NCBI GenBank assembly: GCA_036389155.1
Contig: DASVQN010000020.1
Location: 1 to 64,000 of the forward strand
Origin: CADCVT01 sp036389155
GTDB lineage: Bacteria; Actinomycetota; Thermoleophilia; Solirubrobacterales; Solirubrobacteraceae
Length of the DNA stretch: 64,000 nt
Reading direction: 5' to 3'
In this document: in pieces, positions 46,709-58,282 of the stretch
Position numbering within the stretch: the first letter of the stretch is position 1
How the letters are laid out: each line of letters opens with the position of its first letter
The notes under the pieces: generated by a model
Databases searched by the model: none
What the model saw: only the letters and a program-made list of their open reading frames with translations
What the model was told of the DNA's origin: nothing
Position numbers and translations under genes: made by a program

Positions 46709-48774
46709 CCGCGCCTGCGCTTGCGCTTCTTCGTCGGCTTCTTGCCGCAGGTCTTGTAGCGGCGGGTGTCGGTGACCTTGCGACCGTCGGCCAGGGTGAT
46801 CTCGAGCTTGACGGTGTAGCGGCCACGCGGCAGCCCTCTCAGGTCGATCGGGACCTTCAGCTTCGTCCCGGCCCGGTTCGCGACGCGCTTGCCGTTGATG
46901 AACACGCGGATCGTGCGGACCGAGACGCCGGAGGGCACGCGCGGGGTGAGCTTCAGCGTGCGGCGGCTGCGGCACCTGCGCGCCGACGGGAGCTTGATGA
47001 ACGCCGAGGCCGGCGGCGCAGGGGCCAGAACGGGGGGACCGGGGGCCCCCGGCGGCGTGAACGGCGGCGGGCCGGGCGGCGGGGGTGCGGGCGCCGGCGC
47101 CGGGTCGGGCGTCTTCCCGCCACCTCCTCCGCCGTCGTCGCCGCCTCCGTCATCGGGCGGTGGCGGGCCGGCGTTCGCGAGGAAGACGTCGTTCACCGAG
47201 TCGGTGTCCGTCGCCGAGAGCTGCTCCGTCGTCGACAGGTAGACGCGCGTCCCGTCGGCGGAGATGTGGGGGATGCCGCTCGCGACCTCGGCGTCCTGCG
47301 TCGCGTCACCGCGGTCGCTGACGATGCTCGTCACGCCACCCGACCACTCGTACAGGTCGCTCGAGGTGTCGGTGTCGCCCGCGACGATCGGCTCGATCGT
47401 CATGAAGAACACGCGCGAACCGTCCTGCGAGATGCCGCCCGGGGTCACCGAGGCGGAGCCCGGCCCGGGCTGCACCCGGCCCGAGATCAGCACCGGCGTG
47501 CCTCCCGACCACAGATAGGCGTCCTGGGTGTCGTCGCCGTCCTCCGACGTGAGCTGCTCGAAGGAGAAGATCACGACCTTCGTGTTGTCGACCGAGGCGC
47601 GCAGGGCGATCGCGTTCCTGGCCTCGTCCGTCCCGGGGCGCACGCGGTCGGACAGCATCGTGGTCGTGCCGCCCGACCGCTGATACGTGTCGAACGTCTG
47701 CGACGACAGCCCGTCGTTGTCCTGGTCGAGGAGCTCCTCGTTGGTGATGAACGTGACGCGCAGACCGTCGGGCGACGGCGGGATCGTCGTGACGAGCCCT
47801 GCGTTCGCCGCGGCGTCCGGCCCGGCCTTGATGCGGTCGGACACGAGCAAGGTCGTGCCGCCCGTCCGCTCGTACACGTCGTCGTTGCTGTCGCCGTCGG
47901 CCGCGACGAGCGCCTCGTCGGTCGAGAAGAAGAAGTGCGAGCCGTCCGCCGAGGGGAACGCGACGAGGTCGATGGCCTTCTCCTCGTCGGCGGTGCTCTG
48001 CTGGCGGTCGGTGAGCAGCGTCGTGGTCGTGCCGACCCGCTGGTAGACGTCGGCCGAGTCGTCGTCGTCCTCGTCGACGATCTGCTCGCGCGTGACGAAG
48101 TAGACGTGCGAGCCGTCGGCGGACCAGCCGCCGGCGGTGGGGCTCGCGTTCGAGGTGGTCGTGTCGGCGTCGGCACCGGCCTGGACGCGGTCGGAGACGA
48201 GGGTGAGCCCGCCGGACGTGCGCTCGTAGACGTCCTGTCTGGTGTCGCCGTCCTCCGGCAGGAGCGCCTCGGTCGTCGCGAAGAGCGCGCGCGTGCCGTC
48301 GCGGTTCACGAAGCCGAACGCGTCGGCCTCGGCGTCGGGGCCCGCGCCCGGACCGTCCGTGAGCAACGTCGTCGTGGTGCCGGAGCGCTGGTAGAGGTCG
48401 GCCTTGGAGTCCTGGTCTTCGGCGACGAGCGGCTCGGCGGTCGAGAACGTGACCCGCGTCCCGTCACCGGAGATGCCGCCCCCCGCGTCGAGCGCCGCAT
48501 CCGCTCCCGCCTGCACGCGATCGCTGACGAGCTGGTAGCCGCCGGAGGTCTTGAGGTAGAGGTCGGTGCTGCCGCCGTCGGTGTCGTTGACCGGGTCGAG
48601 CGCCTGGCCGGAGAGGACGATGACCTTCGACCCGTCGTCGGAGACGCCGCCAAACCCCATGAACGCCGCTTCCGTGGTGCCGGTGCTCAGCAGGGTGGGG
48701 GGCGCGTGGTTGGCCGCGGCGGGCGCGGCGAGCACAAGGCAGGCGCCGACCGCGGCGATCGAGAGTCGGCGCAT
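46705..48774 (-). CDS. secreted TolB/WD40-like beta-propeller protein
   Basis: 689 residues from ATG 48774; an in-frame GTG lies one codon earlier. The signal peptide is 'RRLSIAAVGACLVLAAPAAA'. Residues ~25-530 hold propeller blades built on 'SDDGSKVIVLSGQAL' or 'SADGTRVYLSTTEQL' followed by 'D.D...D.Y....G'. The Asp-rich turns may bind calcium. A Gly/Pro-rich linker (~535-590) leads to a C-terminal beta domain with 'RTIRVFINGKRVANRAGTKL' and a very basic end ('KKPTKKRKRRRG'). Similar tails end the other large secreted proteins here. Probably cell-surface. Confidence 0.85.
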   Translation of the reverse strand: MRRLSIAAVGACLVLAAPAAANHAPPTLLSTGTTEAAFMGFGGVSDDGSKVIVLSGQALDPVNDTDGGSTDLYLKTSGGYQLVSDRVQAGADAALDAGGGISGDGTRVTFSTAEPLVAEDQDSKADLYQRSGTTTTLLTDGPGAGPDAEADAFGFVNRDGTRALFATTEALLPEDGDTRQDVYERTSGGLTLVSDRVQAGADADTTTSNASPTAGGWSADGSHVYFVTREQIVDEDDDDSADVYQRVGTTTTLLTDRQQSTADEEKAIDLVAFPSADGSHFFFSTDEALVAADGDSNDDVYERTGGTTLLVSDRIKAGPDAAANAGLVTTIPPSPDGLRVTFITNEELLDQDNDGLSSQTFDTYQRSGGTTTMLSDRVRPGTDEARNAIALRASVDNTKVVIFSFEQLTSEDGDDTQDAYLWSGGTPVLISGRVQPGPGSASVTPGGISQDGSRVFFMTIEPIVAGDTDTSSDLYEWSGGVTSIVSDRGDATQDAEVASGIPHISADGTRVYLSTTEQLSATDTDSVNDVFLANAGPPPPDDGGGDDGGGGGGKTPDPAPAPAPPPPGPPPFTPPGAPGPPVLAPAPPASAFIKLPSARRCRSRRTLKLTPRVPSGVSVRTIRVFINGKRVANRAGTKLKVPIDLRGLPRGRYTVKLEITLADGRKVTDTRRYKTCGKKPTKKRKRRRG

Positions 48775-48841
48775 CACGCGACCGTACGCGAACGACCGAC
48801 AAGCGGTCAAACGCGACGTACGCCATTGTTGCGTACGCATC
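48775..48841. promoter_or_regulatory. divergent promoter region with GTACGC repeats
   Basis: This 67-bp gap serves the leftward propeller gene and the rightward phosphatase. The motif CGTACGC/GCGTACG occurs three times (near 48780, 48818 and 48833), in both orientations. No -35/-10 pair is convincing. Confidence 0.3.
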
Positions 48842-49519
48842 GTGCCCAGCATCCTCCTCGTCCGTCACGCGCAGGCCTCCTTCGGCGGCGAGAACTACGA
48901 CGTGCTGTCCGAGCACGGCGCAGGCCAGGTCCGGGCGCTGGCGGCGGACCTCGAGCGGCGTCGCGTGCGGATCGACCAGGCGGTGAGCGGTTCGCTCGAA
49001 CGCCAGAAGGACACCGCCGCGCCGATCGCGTCGGCGGCCGGCTGCGAGCTGCGCATCGACCCGCGCTGGGACGAGTACGTCACCGAGGACATCCTGGGCC
49101 ACCACTCGGACACGGACATCCGCGAGGAGCGGACCGGCGACGCGCCGCCCGTCTCCAGCCGCGACTTCCAGGTGGTGCTCGAGCGCGCGCTGCACGAGTG
49201 GATCGCCGCGGGTGCCGACGGGCCGGCGGACGAGCCGTACGCCGCGTTCGCCGCGCGCGTCGAGGGCGCGCTGCGCGACGTGGCCGCCGGCCTCGGCTCG
49301 GGGGAGACCGCGCTCGTCTCGACCTCGGGCGGCCCGCTCGCGGTCGTCTGCTGCGGGCTGCTGCGCGTGCCGCCTTCGACGTTCGTCGCCTTCAATCGCG
49401 TGACGATCAACACCGGCATCACGAAGGTCGTCACCGGGCGCGGCGGCACGACGCTCGTCTCGTTCAACGAGCACCAGCACCTCGAGCAGCGCGAGCCGTC
49501 GCTGGTGACCTACCGCTGA
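48842..49519 (+). CDS. histidine phosphatase family protein
   Basis: 225 residues, GTG start. The phosphohistidine motif is 'SILLVRHAQASFGGENYDVL' (RHA in place of RHG), followed by 'SEHGAGQVRALAADLE'. The acid/second-histidine region is 'TALVSTSGGPLAVVCCGLL', in which the usual late His of 'VSHG' is replaced by Ser-Gly-Gly. Such SixA/phosphoglycerate-mutase-like proteins dephosphorylate metabolites or proteins; with the late His missing, activity may differ. It ends convergent with the ABM gene, overlapping by ten bases. Confidence 0.82.
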   Translation: MPSILLVRHAQASFGGENYDVLSEHGAGQVRALAADLERRRVRIDQAVSGSLERQKDTAAPIASAAGCELRIDPRWDEYVTEDILGHHSDTDIREERTGDAPPVSSRDFQVVLERALHEWIAAGADGPADEPYAAFAARVEGALRDVAAGLGSGETALVSTSGGPLAVVCCGLLRVPPSTFVAFNRVTINTGITKVVTGRGGTTLVSFNEHQHLEQREPSLVTYR

Positions 49520-49824
49520 GGGAGCGGGAGCGGGCCGCTGCGCTCCACGTGGTGCGCGGCGATCTCCGGCGGGGCGGCGAGCGAGTCGCCGAGCGCGGCG
49601 ATGAGCTTGGCGACGTGCGGCTGGCGCAGGTGGGCGGCGAGCGCCTCCTCGTCGCGCCACTCCTCGACCGCGACGTACTTCGTGCGGTCGACGATCTCCT
49701 GGTAGTAGCCGTAGTTCAGGCAGCCGTCGTCGCGGCGCGACGCCTCCTGCACCTCTTCCAGCAGGGCGAGCAGCTCGTCCTGCCTGTCGGGGCGGGGCGT
49801 GACCCGCGCGATCACGATGACCAT
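49510..49824 (-). CDS. antibiotic biosynthesis monooxygenase (ABM/YgiN-like) protein
   Basis: 104 residues: 'VIARVTPRPDRQDELLALLE', 'SRRDDGCLNYGYYQEIVDRT', 'YVAVEEWRDEEALAAHLRQP'. This is a dimeric alpha-beta barrel of the ABM family, whose members oxidise quinones or act as small haem-linked or polyketide oxygenases. The substrate is not predictable. It follows cysS on the same strand with a 21-base gap. Confidence 0.88.
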   Translation of the reverse strand: MVIVIARVTPRPDRQDELLALLEEVQEASRRDDGCLNYGYYQEIVDRTKYVAVEEWRDEEALAAHLRQPHVAKLIAALGDSLAAPPEIAAHHVERSGPLPLPQR

Positions 49825-49845
49825 GCGGCGACTCTACGGCTGCGG

Positions 49846-51213
49846 CTATTCGCGGTGCCAGCGCACGCCGCCGGCGGTGTCCTCGATCACGATCCCCATC
49901 GCCTGCAGCTCGTCGCGGATCGCGTCGGCCTCGGCGAACTTCCGGTCGGCGCGCAGCTGCTGGCGGCGCTCGACCTCGGCGGTGATCCAGTCGTCGTCGT
50001 GCTCCTCCGCGGCGCCGTCGCTGCGGGGCAGCACCGCGAACACCGCATCGAACGTCTCGATCAGCGAGCGCGAGCCGGCCGCCGGGCGCTCCGCGCGGTT
50101 CTGCTCGCGGATGAAGTCGTAGAGCGCGGCGAGCGCGCGCGGGGTGTCGAAGTCGTCGTCGAGCGCGGCGAGCATCGCCTCGCGGGCGGCGTCGACCTCC
50201 GGCGCCGGCGCGTGGCCGTCCTCCGCCGGCAGCCGCAGCCAGAAGTTCTCGATCCGCTTCAGCGCCGCGGCGGCCTCCTCGAGCATGTCGGGGTCGTAGT
50301 CGACGCGCGAGCGGTAGTGGTGGGTGAGGAAGAAGAAGCGCAGCACGCGCGCGTCGACGTGCTCGAGCAGCTCGCGGATCGTGAAGAAGTTGCCGAGGCT
50401 CTTCGACATCTTCTCCTTCGAGAGCGTCAGGAAGCCGGTGTGCATCCAGTACCGCGCGAGCGGCGAGCGGCCGGAGATCGACTCCATCTGCGCGATCTCC
50501 GCCTCGTGGTGGGGGAAGATCAGGTCGACCGCGCCGCCGTGGATCTCGTACTGCGCGCCGAGCAGCGACTCGGTGATCGCGGTGTCCTCGATGTGCCAGC
50601 CCGGCCGGCCCGGGCCGAGGCGCGTCTCCCACGTCGGCTCGCCCTCCTTCGGCCGCTTCCACAACGCGAAGTCGCCCGGGTTGCGCTTCAGCGGGTTCTC
50701 GTCGATGCGCGTGACGGCGTCCTCGCGCGCGAGCTCGGTGCGGTGCGCGAGCTTGCCGTACTCGGGGAACGAGGAGATGTCGAAGTAGAAGCCGTCCGGC
50801 AGCTCGTAGGCGTGGCCTCCCTCGATCAGCCGCTCGACCTGGGAGACGATCTGGTCGATGAAGTCGGTCGCGCGGGCGTGGCGGTCGACGCTCGTGTTGC
50901 CGAGCGCCGCCATGTCCTCGAGGTACTTGGCCTCGAACTCCTGGGCGAGCTCGCCGGTGTCCACGCCGCGCTCCTGCGCGCGCACGATGATCCGGTCGTC
51001 GATGTCGGTGACGTTCTGGACGTACTCGACCTCGTACTCGCGCAGCCGCAGGTGCCGCGCGACGAGGTCGAACTGCGTGTAGGTCTTGGCGTGGCCGAGA
51101 TGCGAGAGGTCGTAGACGGTCGGCCCGCACACGAACAGGCGGACCTTCGGCGGCTCGATCGGCTCGAGCGGCTCCTTGGCCCGCGTCAGCGTGTTGTAGA
51201 GGACGACGCCCAT
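49846..51213 (-). CDS. cysS: cysteinyl-tRNA synthetase, archaeal-like zinc-site variant
   Basis: 455 residues; charges tRNA-Cys. The HIGH-type motif is 'VYDLSHLGHAKTYTQFD' after zinc ligand Cys in 'LFVCGPTVYD', and KMSKS is 'LSKEKMSKSLGNFF' near residue 268. The C-terminal DALR region includes 'LDDDFDTPRALAALYDF'. In most bacterial enzymes a second zinc cysteine occurs in 'GWHIECSAM'. Here it reads 'GWHIEDTAITESLLGAQYEI', with Asp, as I recall for archaeal enzymes. The His ligands in 'IHGGAVDLIFPHHEAEIAQ' remain. It lies downstream of xdhC on the same strand. Confidence 0.93.
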   Translation of the reverse strand: MGVVLYNTLTRAKEPLEPIEPPKVRLFVCGPTVYDLSHLGHAKTYTQFDLVARHLRLREYEVEYVQNVTDIDDRIIVRAQERGVDTGELAQEFEAKYLEDMAALGNTSVDRHARATDFIDQIVSQVERLIEGGHAYELPDGFYFDISSFPEYGKLAHRTELAREDAVTRIDENPLKRNPGDFALWKRPKEGEPTWETRLGPGRPGWHIEDTAITESLLGAQYEIHGGAVDLIFPHHEAEIAQMESISGRSPLARYWMHTGFLTLSKEKMSKSLGNFFTIRELLEHVDARVLRFFFLTHHYRSRVDYDPDMLEEAAAALKRIENFWLRLPAEDGHAPAPEVDAAREAMLAALDDDFDTPRALAALYDFIREQNRAERPAAGSRSLIETFDAVFAVLPRSDGAAEEHDDDWITAEVERRQQLRADRKFAEADAIRDELQAMGIVIEDTAGGVRWHRE

Positions 51214-51225
51214 GGGCGCCGGACC

Positions 51226-52287
51226 CTAGCCAACGTCGTGGATCCGCTCCGCGCCCGCCTCGCCGAGCCGCCCGCCGCGCCGGCCGTGCCGCACGGCGAC
51301 CATCTCGCCGACGATCGAGATGGCGGTCTCCTCGGCGCTGATGCCGCCGACGTCGAGGCCGATCGGCTGCGCGATGCGGGCGATGTCGTCGTCGCTGAAG
51401 CCCGCCTCGAGGAGTCGTTCCGACCGCTTCTCGTTCGCGCGGCGCGAGCCCATCGCGCCGATATAGGCCGCCTCGCTGCGCAGGGCGAGCGAGAGCGCGG
51501 CGTCGTCGAGCTTGGGGTCGTGCGTGAGCACGGCGATCCACGTCGCGCGGTCGATCCCGCCGAGCTTGGCGACCGCCTCCTCCGGCCACGCGGCGATGAC
51601 CTCCTCGGCCGCGGGGAAGCGGTCGGGCCGCGCGAAGAAGCCGCGCGGGTCGATGACGTACGGCCGCCAGCCGGCGAAGCGCGCGGCGGTGCAGAGCGCA
51701 GCGGCGAAGTCGACCGCGCCGAAGACGAACAGCCGCGGGGCGGGGAAGACGACATCGACGAACAGGTCGCCGCGCAGCTCCGACCGCTCGAGCCACATGA
51801 GCTCCTCGGCCGCGGCACGGGCGGTCGCGCCGGGCGACCCCTCGGCGTCGGCGGCCCCGTCGGCGAGCGCGCCCGCGACGGCGCCGTCGGCGTGCACGAA
51901 CAGCTTCGCGCCGTCGGTCAGGCGCGTCACCTGCGCCGCGCGCTCGCCCGCGCGCGCCGCCTCGGCGAACGGCCCGGGCTCGTAGCGCTCCACCCACACG
52001 TCGATCTCGCCGCCGCACGGCAGGCCGACGTCCCACGCGTCCTCGTCGGCGATGCCGAAGTGCAAGAGCCGCGGCGGCCCGCCGTCGATGACCTCCTGCG
52101 CGGCCTCGACGACCGCGCCCTCCACGCACCCTCCCGACACGGCGCCGGCCATCTGGCCCGACGACGAGAACGCCATCTTCGCCCCGGGCGGCCGCGGGGC
52201 GGAGCGGTGCACGCCCACCACCGTCGCGACGGCGACCGACTCGCCGGAAGCGACCCACTCCTCGACCTCGCGAAGGATCTCCTCCAT
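51226..52287 (-). CDS. XdhC/CoxI-family molybdenum-enzyme maturation factor
   Basis: 353 residues. The N-terminal XdhC_CoxI block is 'AVATVVGVHRSAPRPPGAKM' and 'AGAVSGGCVEGAVVEAAQEV'; the C-terminal Rossmann block is 'PRLFVFGAVDFAAALCTAAR' with 'IAVLTHDPKLDDAALSLALR' and 'AYIGAMGSRRANEKRSERLL'. XdhC proteins bind the molybdenum cofactor and promote its sulfuration before insertion into xanthine dehydrogenase-family enzymes. It follows lysR on the same strand by 21 bases, opposite the cox operon it probably serves. Confidence 0.9.
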   Translation of the reverse strand: MEEILREVEEWVASGESVAVATVVGVHRSAPRPPGAKMAFSSSGQMAGAVSGGCVEGAVVEAAQEVIDGGPPRLLHFGIADEDAWDVGLPCGGEIDVWVERYEPGPFAEAARAGERAAQVTRLTDGAKLFVHADGAVAGALADGAADAEGSPGATARAAAEELMWLERSELRGDLFVDVVFPAPRLFVFGAVDFAAALCTAARFAGWRPYVIDPRGFFARPDRFPAAEEVIAAWPEEAVAKLGGIDRATWIAVLTHDPKLDDAALSLALRSEAAYIGAMGSRRANEKRSERLLEAGFSDDDIARIAQPIGLDVGGISAEETAISIVGEMVAVRHGRRGGRLGEAGAERIHDVG

Positions 52288-52308
52288 GCGTCCCGAGCGT
52301 AGTGGGCG

Positions 52309-53205
52309 TCACGCGCCCCGTCGAGGCTCGCTCCAGATCGTCACGTAGACCGGCGCGCGGAAGCGCCCGGCGGGGACGCCGCCGGGCCGCGCGATCATCG
52401 CGTGCGTCGCGTCGGGCGTCGTGATGAACGACAGCAGCGACGACGCGGCGGGCGAGCGGCGCTCCTCGTCGAGCGCGCTCGCGAACCAGATCTCCTCGGC
52501 CGGGGGCCCGTCGAGGCGGACGAGCGTCCCGCGCCGCAGCGGCTCGACGACGGTGTGGGCGATCGCGAGCATCGCGCCCTGGCCCTCGCTCGCCGCTTCG
52601 ACGGCCGCGGCCTCGGAAGGGAAGACGCGGACCTCGGCGTCGCGGCCGAGGTAGCGGCGCAGGCGCTCCTCGCCGCCGGGCCCGGCCAGCCATCGACCCG
52701 CCGCTGCACCGCCCGGCGCCGCCACCACGACCAGCCGGCAGCGCAGGAACGGCACCGACTCGCGCGACACCGCCGGCCCCAGCACGACGTCCGCGCGGCG
52801 GTCGGCGAGCAGCGCGCCGAACCCCGAGCCGGGGGCGATCTCCTGCGCGACCTCGAGCGCCGGCCGGCGCCGCGTGAACGCGTCGAGCAGCGGCGCCGTC
52901 ACCACCTCGGCGACCGACGGCGTCACCGCCAGCCGCAGGAGCGGATGCGCGGCCTCCGTGACCTCGCGCCGCGCGCGATCGGCGAGCCCGATGATCTCCG
53001 CGGCCGCGGCCGCCAGGCGCTCCCCGCCCGGCGTCAGCTTGATCCCGGCGCCCGCGCGCACGAACAGCGCGTCGGCCAGATCCCGGCGCAGCGCGGCCAC
53101 CTGCGCCGACACCGCGGGCTCGCTGACCCCGAGCGCCGACGCCGCCGCGGTGACCGAGCCCAGTCGCGCGACCGTCGCGAACGCGCGCAGCTGCGCGAAG
53201 GTCAT
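52309..53205 (-). CDS. LysR-family regulator of the CO dehydrogenase operon (CutR-like)
   Basis: 298 residues. The winged helix is 'MTFAQLRAFATVARLGSVTA', 'AASALGVSEPAVSAQVAALR', 'LFVRAGAGIKLTPGGERLAA'; the C-terminal periplasmic-binding-like sensor spans ~90-290. A LysR regulator, CutR, beside the CO dehydrogenase genes is known in carboxydotrophic mycobacteria, so the role is inferred from position. The ATG at 53205 lies inside the left arm of a 22-bp inverted repeat, implying autorepression. The gene diverges from coxM. Confidence 0.88.
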   Translation of the reverse strand: MTFAQLRAFATVARLGSVTAAASALGVSEPAVSAQVAALRRDLADALFVRAGAGIKLTPGGERLAAAAAEIIGLADRARREVTEAAHPLLRLAVTPSVAEVVTAPLLDAFTRRRPALEVAQEIAPGSGFGALLADRRADVVLGPAVSRESVPFLRCRLVVVAAPGGAAAGRWLAGPGGEERLRRYLGRDAEVRVFPSEAAAVEAASEGQGAMLAIAHTVVEPLRRGTLVRLDGPPAEEIWFASALDEERRSPAASSLLSFITTPDATHAMIARPGGVPAGRFRAPVYVTIWSEPRRGA

Positions 53206-53233
53206 AACCGAACCCTTATGACCGGTTGAACCG
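53201..53233. promoter_or_regulatory. two adjacent inverted repeats in the lysR-coxM divergent region
   Basis: Site 1 (53201-53222) is GTCATAA, eight bases, then TTATGAC: perfect 7-bp arms containing the T-N11-A pattern of LysR boxes, overlapping the lysR start codon. Site 2 (53223-53233) is CGGTT-G-AACCG, immediately adjacent. A recognition site plus activation site is the normal LysR layout. coxM begins 54 bases further on, after a GGAGAGG ribosome site. Confidence 0.68.
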
Positions 53234-53287
53234 CTTGTCAAGGCGGGCGTAGGTTCCTGTGAGGGAGTCCCGACCGAGGGAGAGGGC

Positions 53288-54157
53288 ATGCAAGTTCCGG
53301 CGCCGTTCGAGTATGCGCGCGCATCGACCGTCGACGAAGCGATCGGCCTGCTCGAGAAGCTGGGGCCGGAGGCGCGGCTCGTCGCCGGCGGCCACTCGTT
53401 GCTCCCGATGATGAAGCTGCGGCTCGCGACGCCCGAGCACCTCATCGACATCAACCCGCTCGAATCATCGTTGTCATACATCCGCGAGGAGGGCGGCGAG
53501 ATGCGCATCGGCGCGATGACCCGCCACCGCGACCTGCTCGAGGACGAAGCGCTGGCGCAGAGGCTCCCGATCATCCGCGAGGCGGAGATGGGGATCGCCG
53601 ACCCGCCCGTCCGCAACCGCGGCACGATCGGCGGCGCGCTGTGCCAGGCCGACCCGAGCGAGGATCTGAGTGCCGTCTGCGCCGCGCTGAACGCGACCGT
53701 CGTGATCCGCGGCTCGCAGGGCGAGCGCGTCATCGACATGGTCGAGTTCCACCGCGGCCCCTACGAGACCGCGGTCGGCGAGAGCGAGATGCTCGTCGAG
53801 GTCCGCATCCCGCTCCGCGAGAACCACGGCGGGGCCTACCGCAAGGTGAAGCGGCGCGCCGGCGACTGGGCGGTCACGGCGAGCGCCGCGGCGGTCTGGA
53901 TGAACGGCGAGGGCATCAAGGACGCCGGCATCGCGCTGAGCGCCGTCAACGCCAAGGGCGTCCGCTCCACGCGCGCCGAGGAGGCGCTGCGCGGGCAGCC
54001 GCCGAGCGACGAGGTGCTCGACGCCGCCGCACGGCTGGCCGCCGAGGACTGCGACCCGGCCGAGGACCAGCGCGGCCCGGCCGACTACAAGCGCCACCTG
54101 GCGCACGAGCTGACCCTTCGAGCCCTGCGCGGCGCCGTCGCGCAGGCCCTGTCCTAG
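53288..54157 (+). CDS. coxM: carbon monoxide dehydrogenase FAD-binding (medium) subunit
   Basis: 289 residues. It carries FAD and passes electrons from the iron-sulfur subunit to the respiratory chain. The two FAD motifs are 'LVAGGHSLLPMMKLRLATPE' and 'RNRGTIGGALCQADPSEDLS', both of the CoxM type. The C-terminal domain has 'GAYRKVKRRAGDWAVTASAA'. The gene starts the operon, twelve bases before coxS. The promoter would lie in the divergent region with the LysR sites. Confidence 0.95.
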   Translation: MQVPAPFEYARASTVDEAIGLLEKLGPEARLVAGGHSLLPMMKLRLATPEHLIDINPLESSLSYIREEGGEMRIGAMTRHRDLLEDEALAQRLPIIREAEMGIADPPVRNRGTIGGALCQADPSEDLSAVCAALNATVVIRGSQGERVIDMVEFHRGPYETAVGESEMLVEVRIPLRENHGGAYRKVKRRAGDWAVTASAAAVWMNGEGIKDAGIALSAVNAKGVRSTRAEEALRGQPPSDEVLDAAARLAAEDCDPAEDQRGPADYKRHLAHELTLRALRGAVAQALS

Positions 54158-54169
54158 GAGGACGAACCG

Positions 54170-56990
<2,821 letters not shown>

Positions 56991-56994
<4 letters not shown>

Positions 56995-57719
56995 GCTCCT
57001 CGTACGTCGACGCCGTCGTCGTGCGGTCGGTGCGGCCGTCGTCCGCGAAGGCCGGCGATCGCGCGCGGGTGCTGCCCGACGGGACGATCGAGGGGTTCGT
57101 CGGCGGGTCGTGCGCGGACTCGACGGTGCGGCTGCACGCGCTGCGGTGCCTGGAGACGGGCGAGCCGTTGCTGGTGCGCATCACGCCCGGAGCCGACGAC
57201 GCGCCGGCCTCCTCCGAGGACGGCTCCGTCACCGTCTCGAACCCCTGCCTGAGCGGAGGCGCTTTGGAGATCTTCTTGGAGCCTGTCGTGCCCGCGCCGG
57301 TGGTTCGCGTCGTCGGTTCGTCTCCGATCGCTCTGGCGCTCACGTCATTGGCGCCGAAGGTCGGCTTCGCGCTGGAGGCTGGTGAGGGGGAGGAGTTGTT
57401 CGGCGTCGTGGTGGCGTCGCACGATCACGGCGATGCCGACGTTGTGCGCGCGGCGGTCTCCGCAGGCGTGCCGTACGTGGCGCTGATCGCGTCTCGCCGG
57501 CGCGGGGCGGCGGTGCTCGAGGAGGCCGGCGTGGAACCAGACCGCGTCCGGACGCCGGCCGGCCTCGCCATCGGCGCGAAGACCGCCGACGAGATCGCGC
57601 TCTCGATCGTGGCCGAGATGGTCGCTACTCGCCGCCTCGGCGACCGCTGTCCTGGATTGGGGTCGCATACCGACGCTCAACCAGGACAGCCTTCCGAAAC
57701 CGGTCACTGCTGCCATTGA
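56991..57719 (+). CDS. XdhC-family CO dehydrogenase accessory protein (CoxF-like)
   Basis: 242 residues, TTG start overlapping the coxL stop. The N-terminal XdhC block ('VRPSSAKAGDRARVLPDGTI', 'EGFVGGSCADSTVRLHALRC') is followed by a Rossmann domain ('VVRVVGSSPIALALTSLAPK', 'ADEIALSIVAEMVATRR'). It is shorter than the XdhC at 51226-52287, lacking about 25 residues at the front. The end has a His/Cys tail ('SETGHCCH') that could bind metal. Presumed to help mature the Mo-Cu cofactor. The stop overlaps the next gene's TTG. Confidence 0.88.
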
Positions 57720-58282
57720 CCGTCACGGGTCTGGTGCTCGCCGCCGGAGGGTCCAAGCGGCTCGGGGAGCCGAAGCAGCTGCTCGCCTACAGGGACACGA
57801 CGCTCCTCGGGCACGTCGTCGAGACAGCCCGCCAGAGCGGCTTCGACCAGATCGTGGTCGCGCTCGGCGGCGCGGCCGACGAGATCCAGGAGCAAGTCGA
57901 CCTGGGCGGCTGCGACCTCACCCTCAATGAGCAGTTCGGCGCCGGCTGCTCGACATCGATCCGAAGCGCGCTGAGCGCCGTCAGAGGAGACCTGATGGTG
58001 CTCCTCCTCGGCGACCAGCCCGGCGTCACGCCAGAGCACGTGAAGACCCTGCTCGCGGGAAGAGGCGACGCGCCGATCGCGGTCACGAGGTACGAGGACG
58101 GCGTCGGCCACCCGTTCGCGTTCTCACGCGCGACGTTCGACGACCTGAGGGCCTTGCGTGGCGACAAGGCCGTGTGGAAGTTGATCGAGCAGCGCGGGGA
58201 AGAGGTTGCGCAAGTCGAGGTGCGTGGCACTGTTCCGGTGGACGTGGACACCTGGGACGACTACCGCGCCGTGCTCGCATGA
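57716..58282 (+). CDS. MobA/MocA-like nucleotidyltransferase for molybdenum cofactor
   Basis: 188 residues, TTG start overlapping the preceding stop. The NTP-transferase signature is 'TGLVLAAGGSKRLGEPKQLL', followed by 'LMVLLLGDQPGVTPEHVKTL' with the metal Asp, and 'VGHPFAFSRATFDDLRALRG'. MocA attaches CMP to molybdopterin, giving the cytosine dinucleotide form used by CO dehydrogenase; specificity for CTP rather than GTP is inferred from the setting. It overlaps coxD as ATGA. Confidence 0.9.
   Translation: MTVTGLVLAAGGSKRLGEPKQLLAYRDTTLLGHVVETARQSGFDQIVVALGGAADEIQEQVDLGGCDLTLNEQFGAGCSTSIRSALSAVRGDLMVLLLGDQPGVTPEHVKTLLAGRGDAPIAVTRYEDGVGHPFAFSRATFDDLRALRGDKAVWKLIEQRGEEVAQVEVRGTVPVDVDTWDDYRAVLA

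Noticed and set aside
46528..52302. Plus-strand ORF of 1924 codons
   Set aside because: It covers several well-supported genes on both strands and has no recognisable domain.
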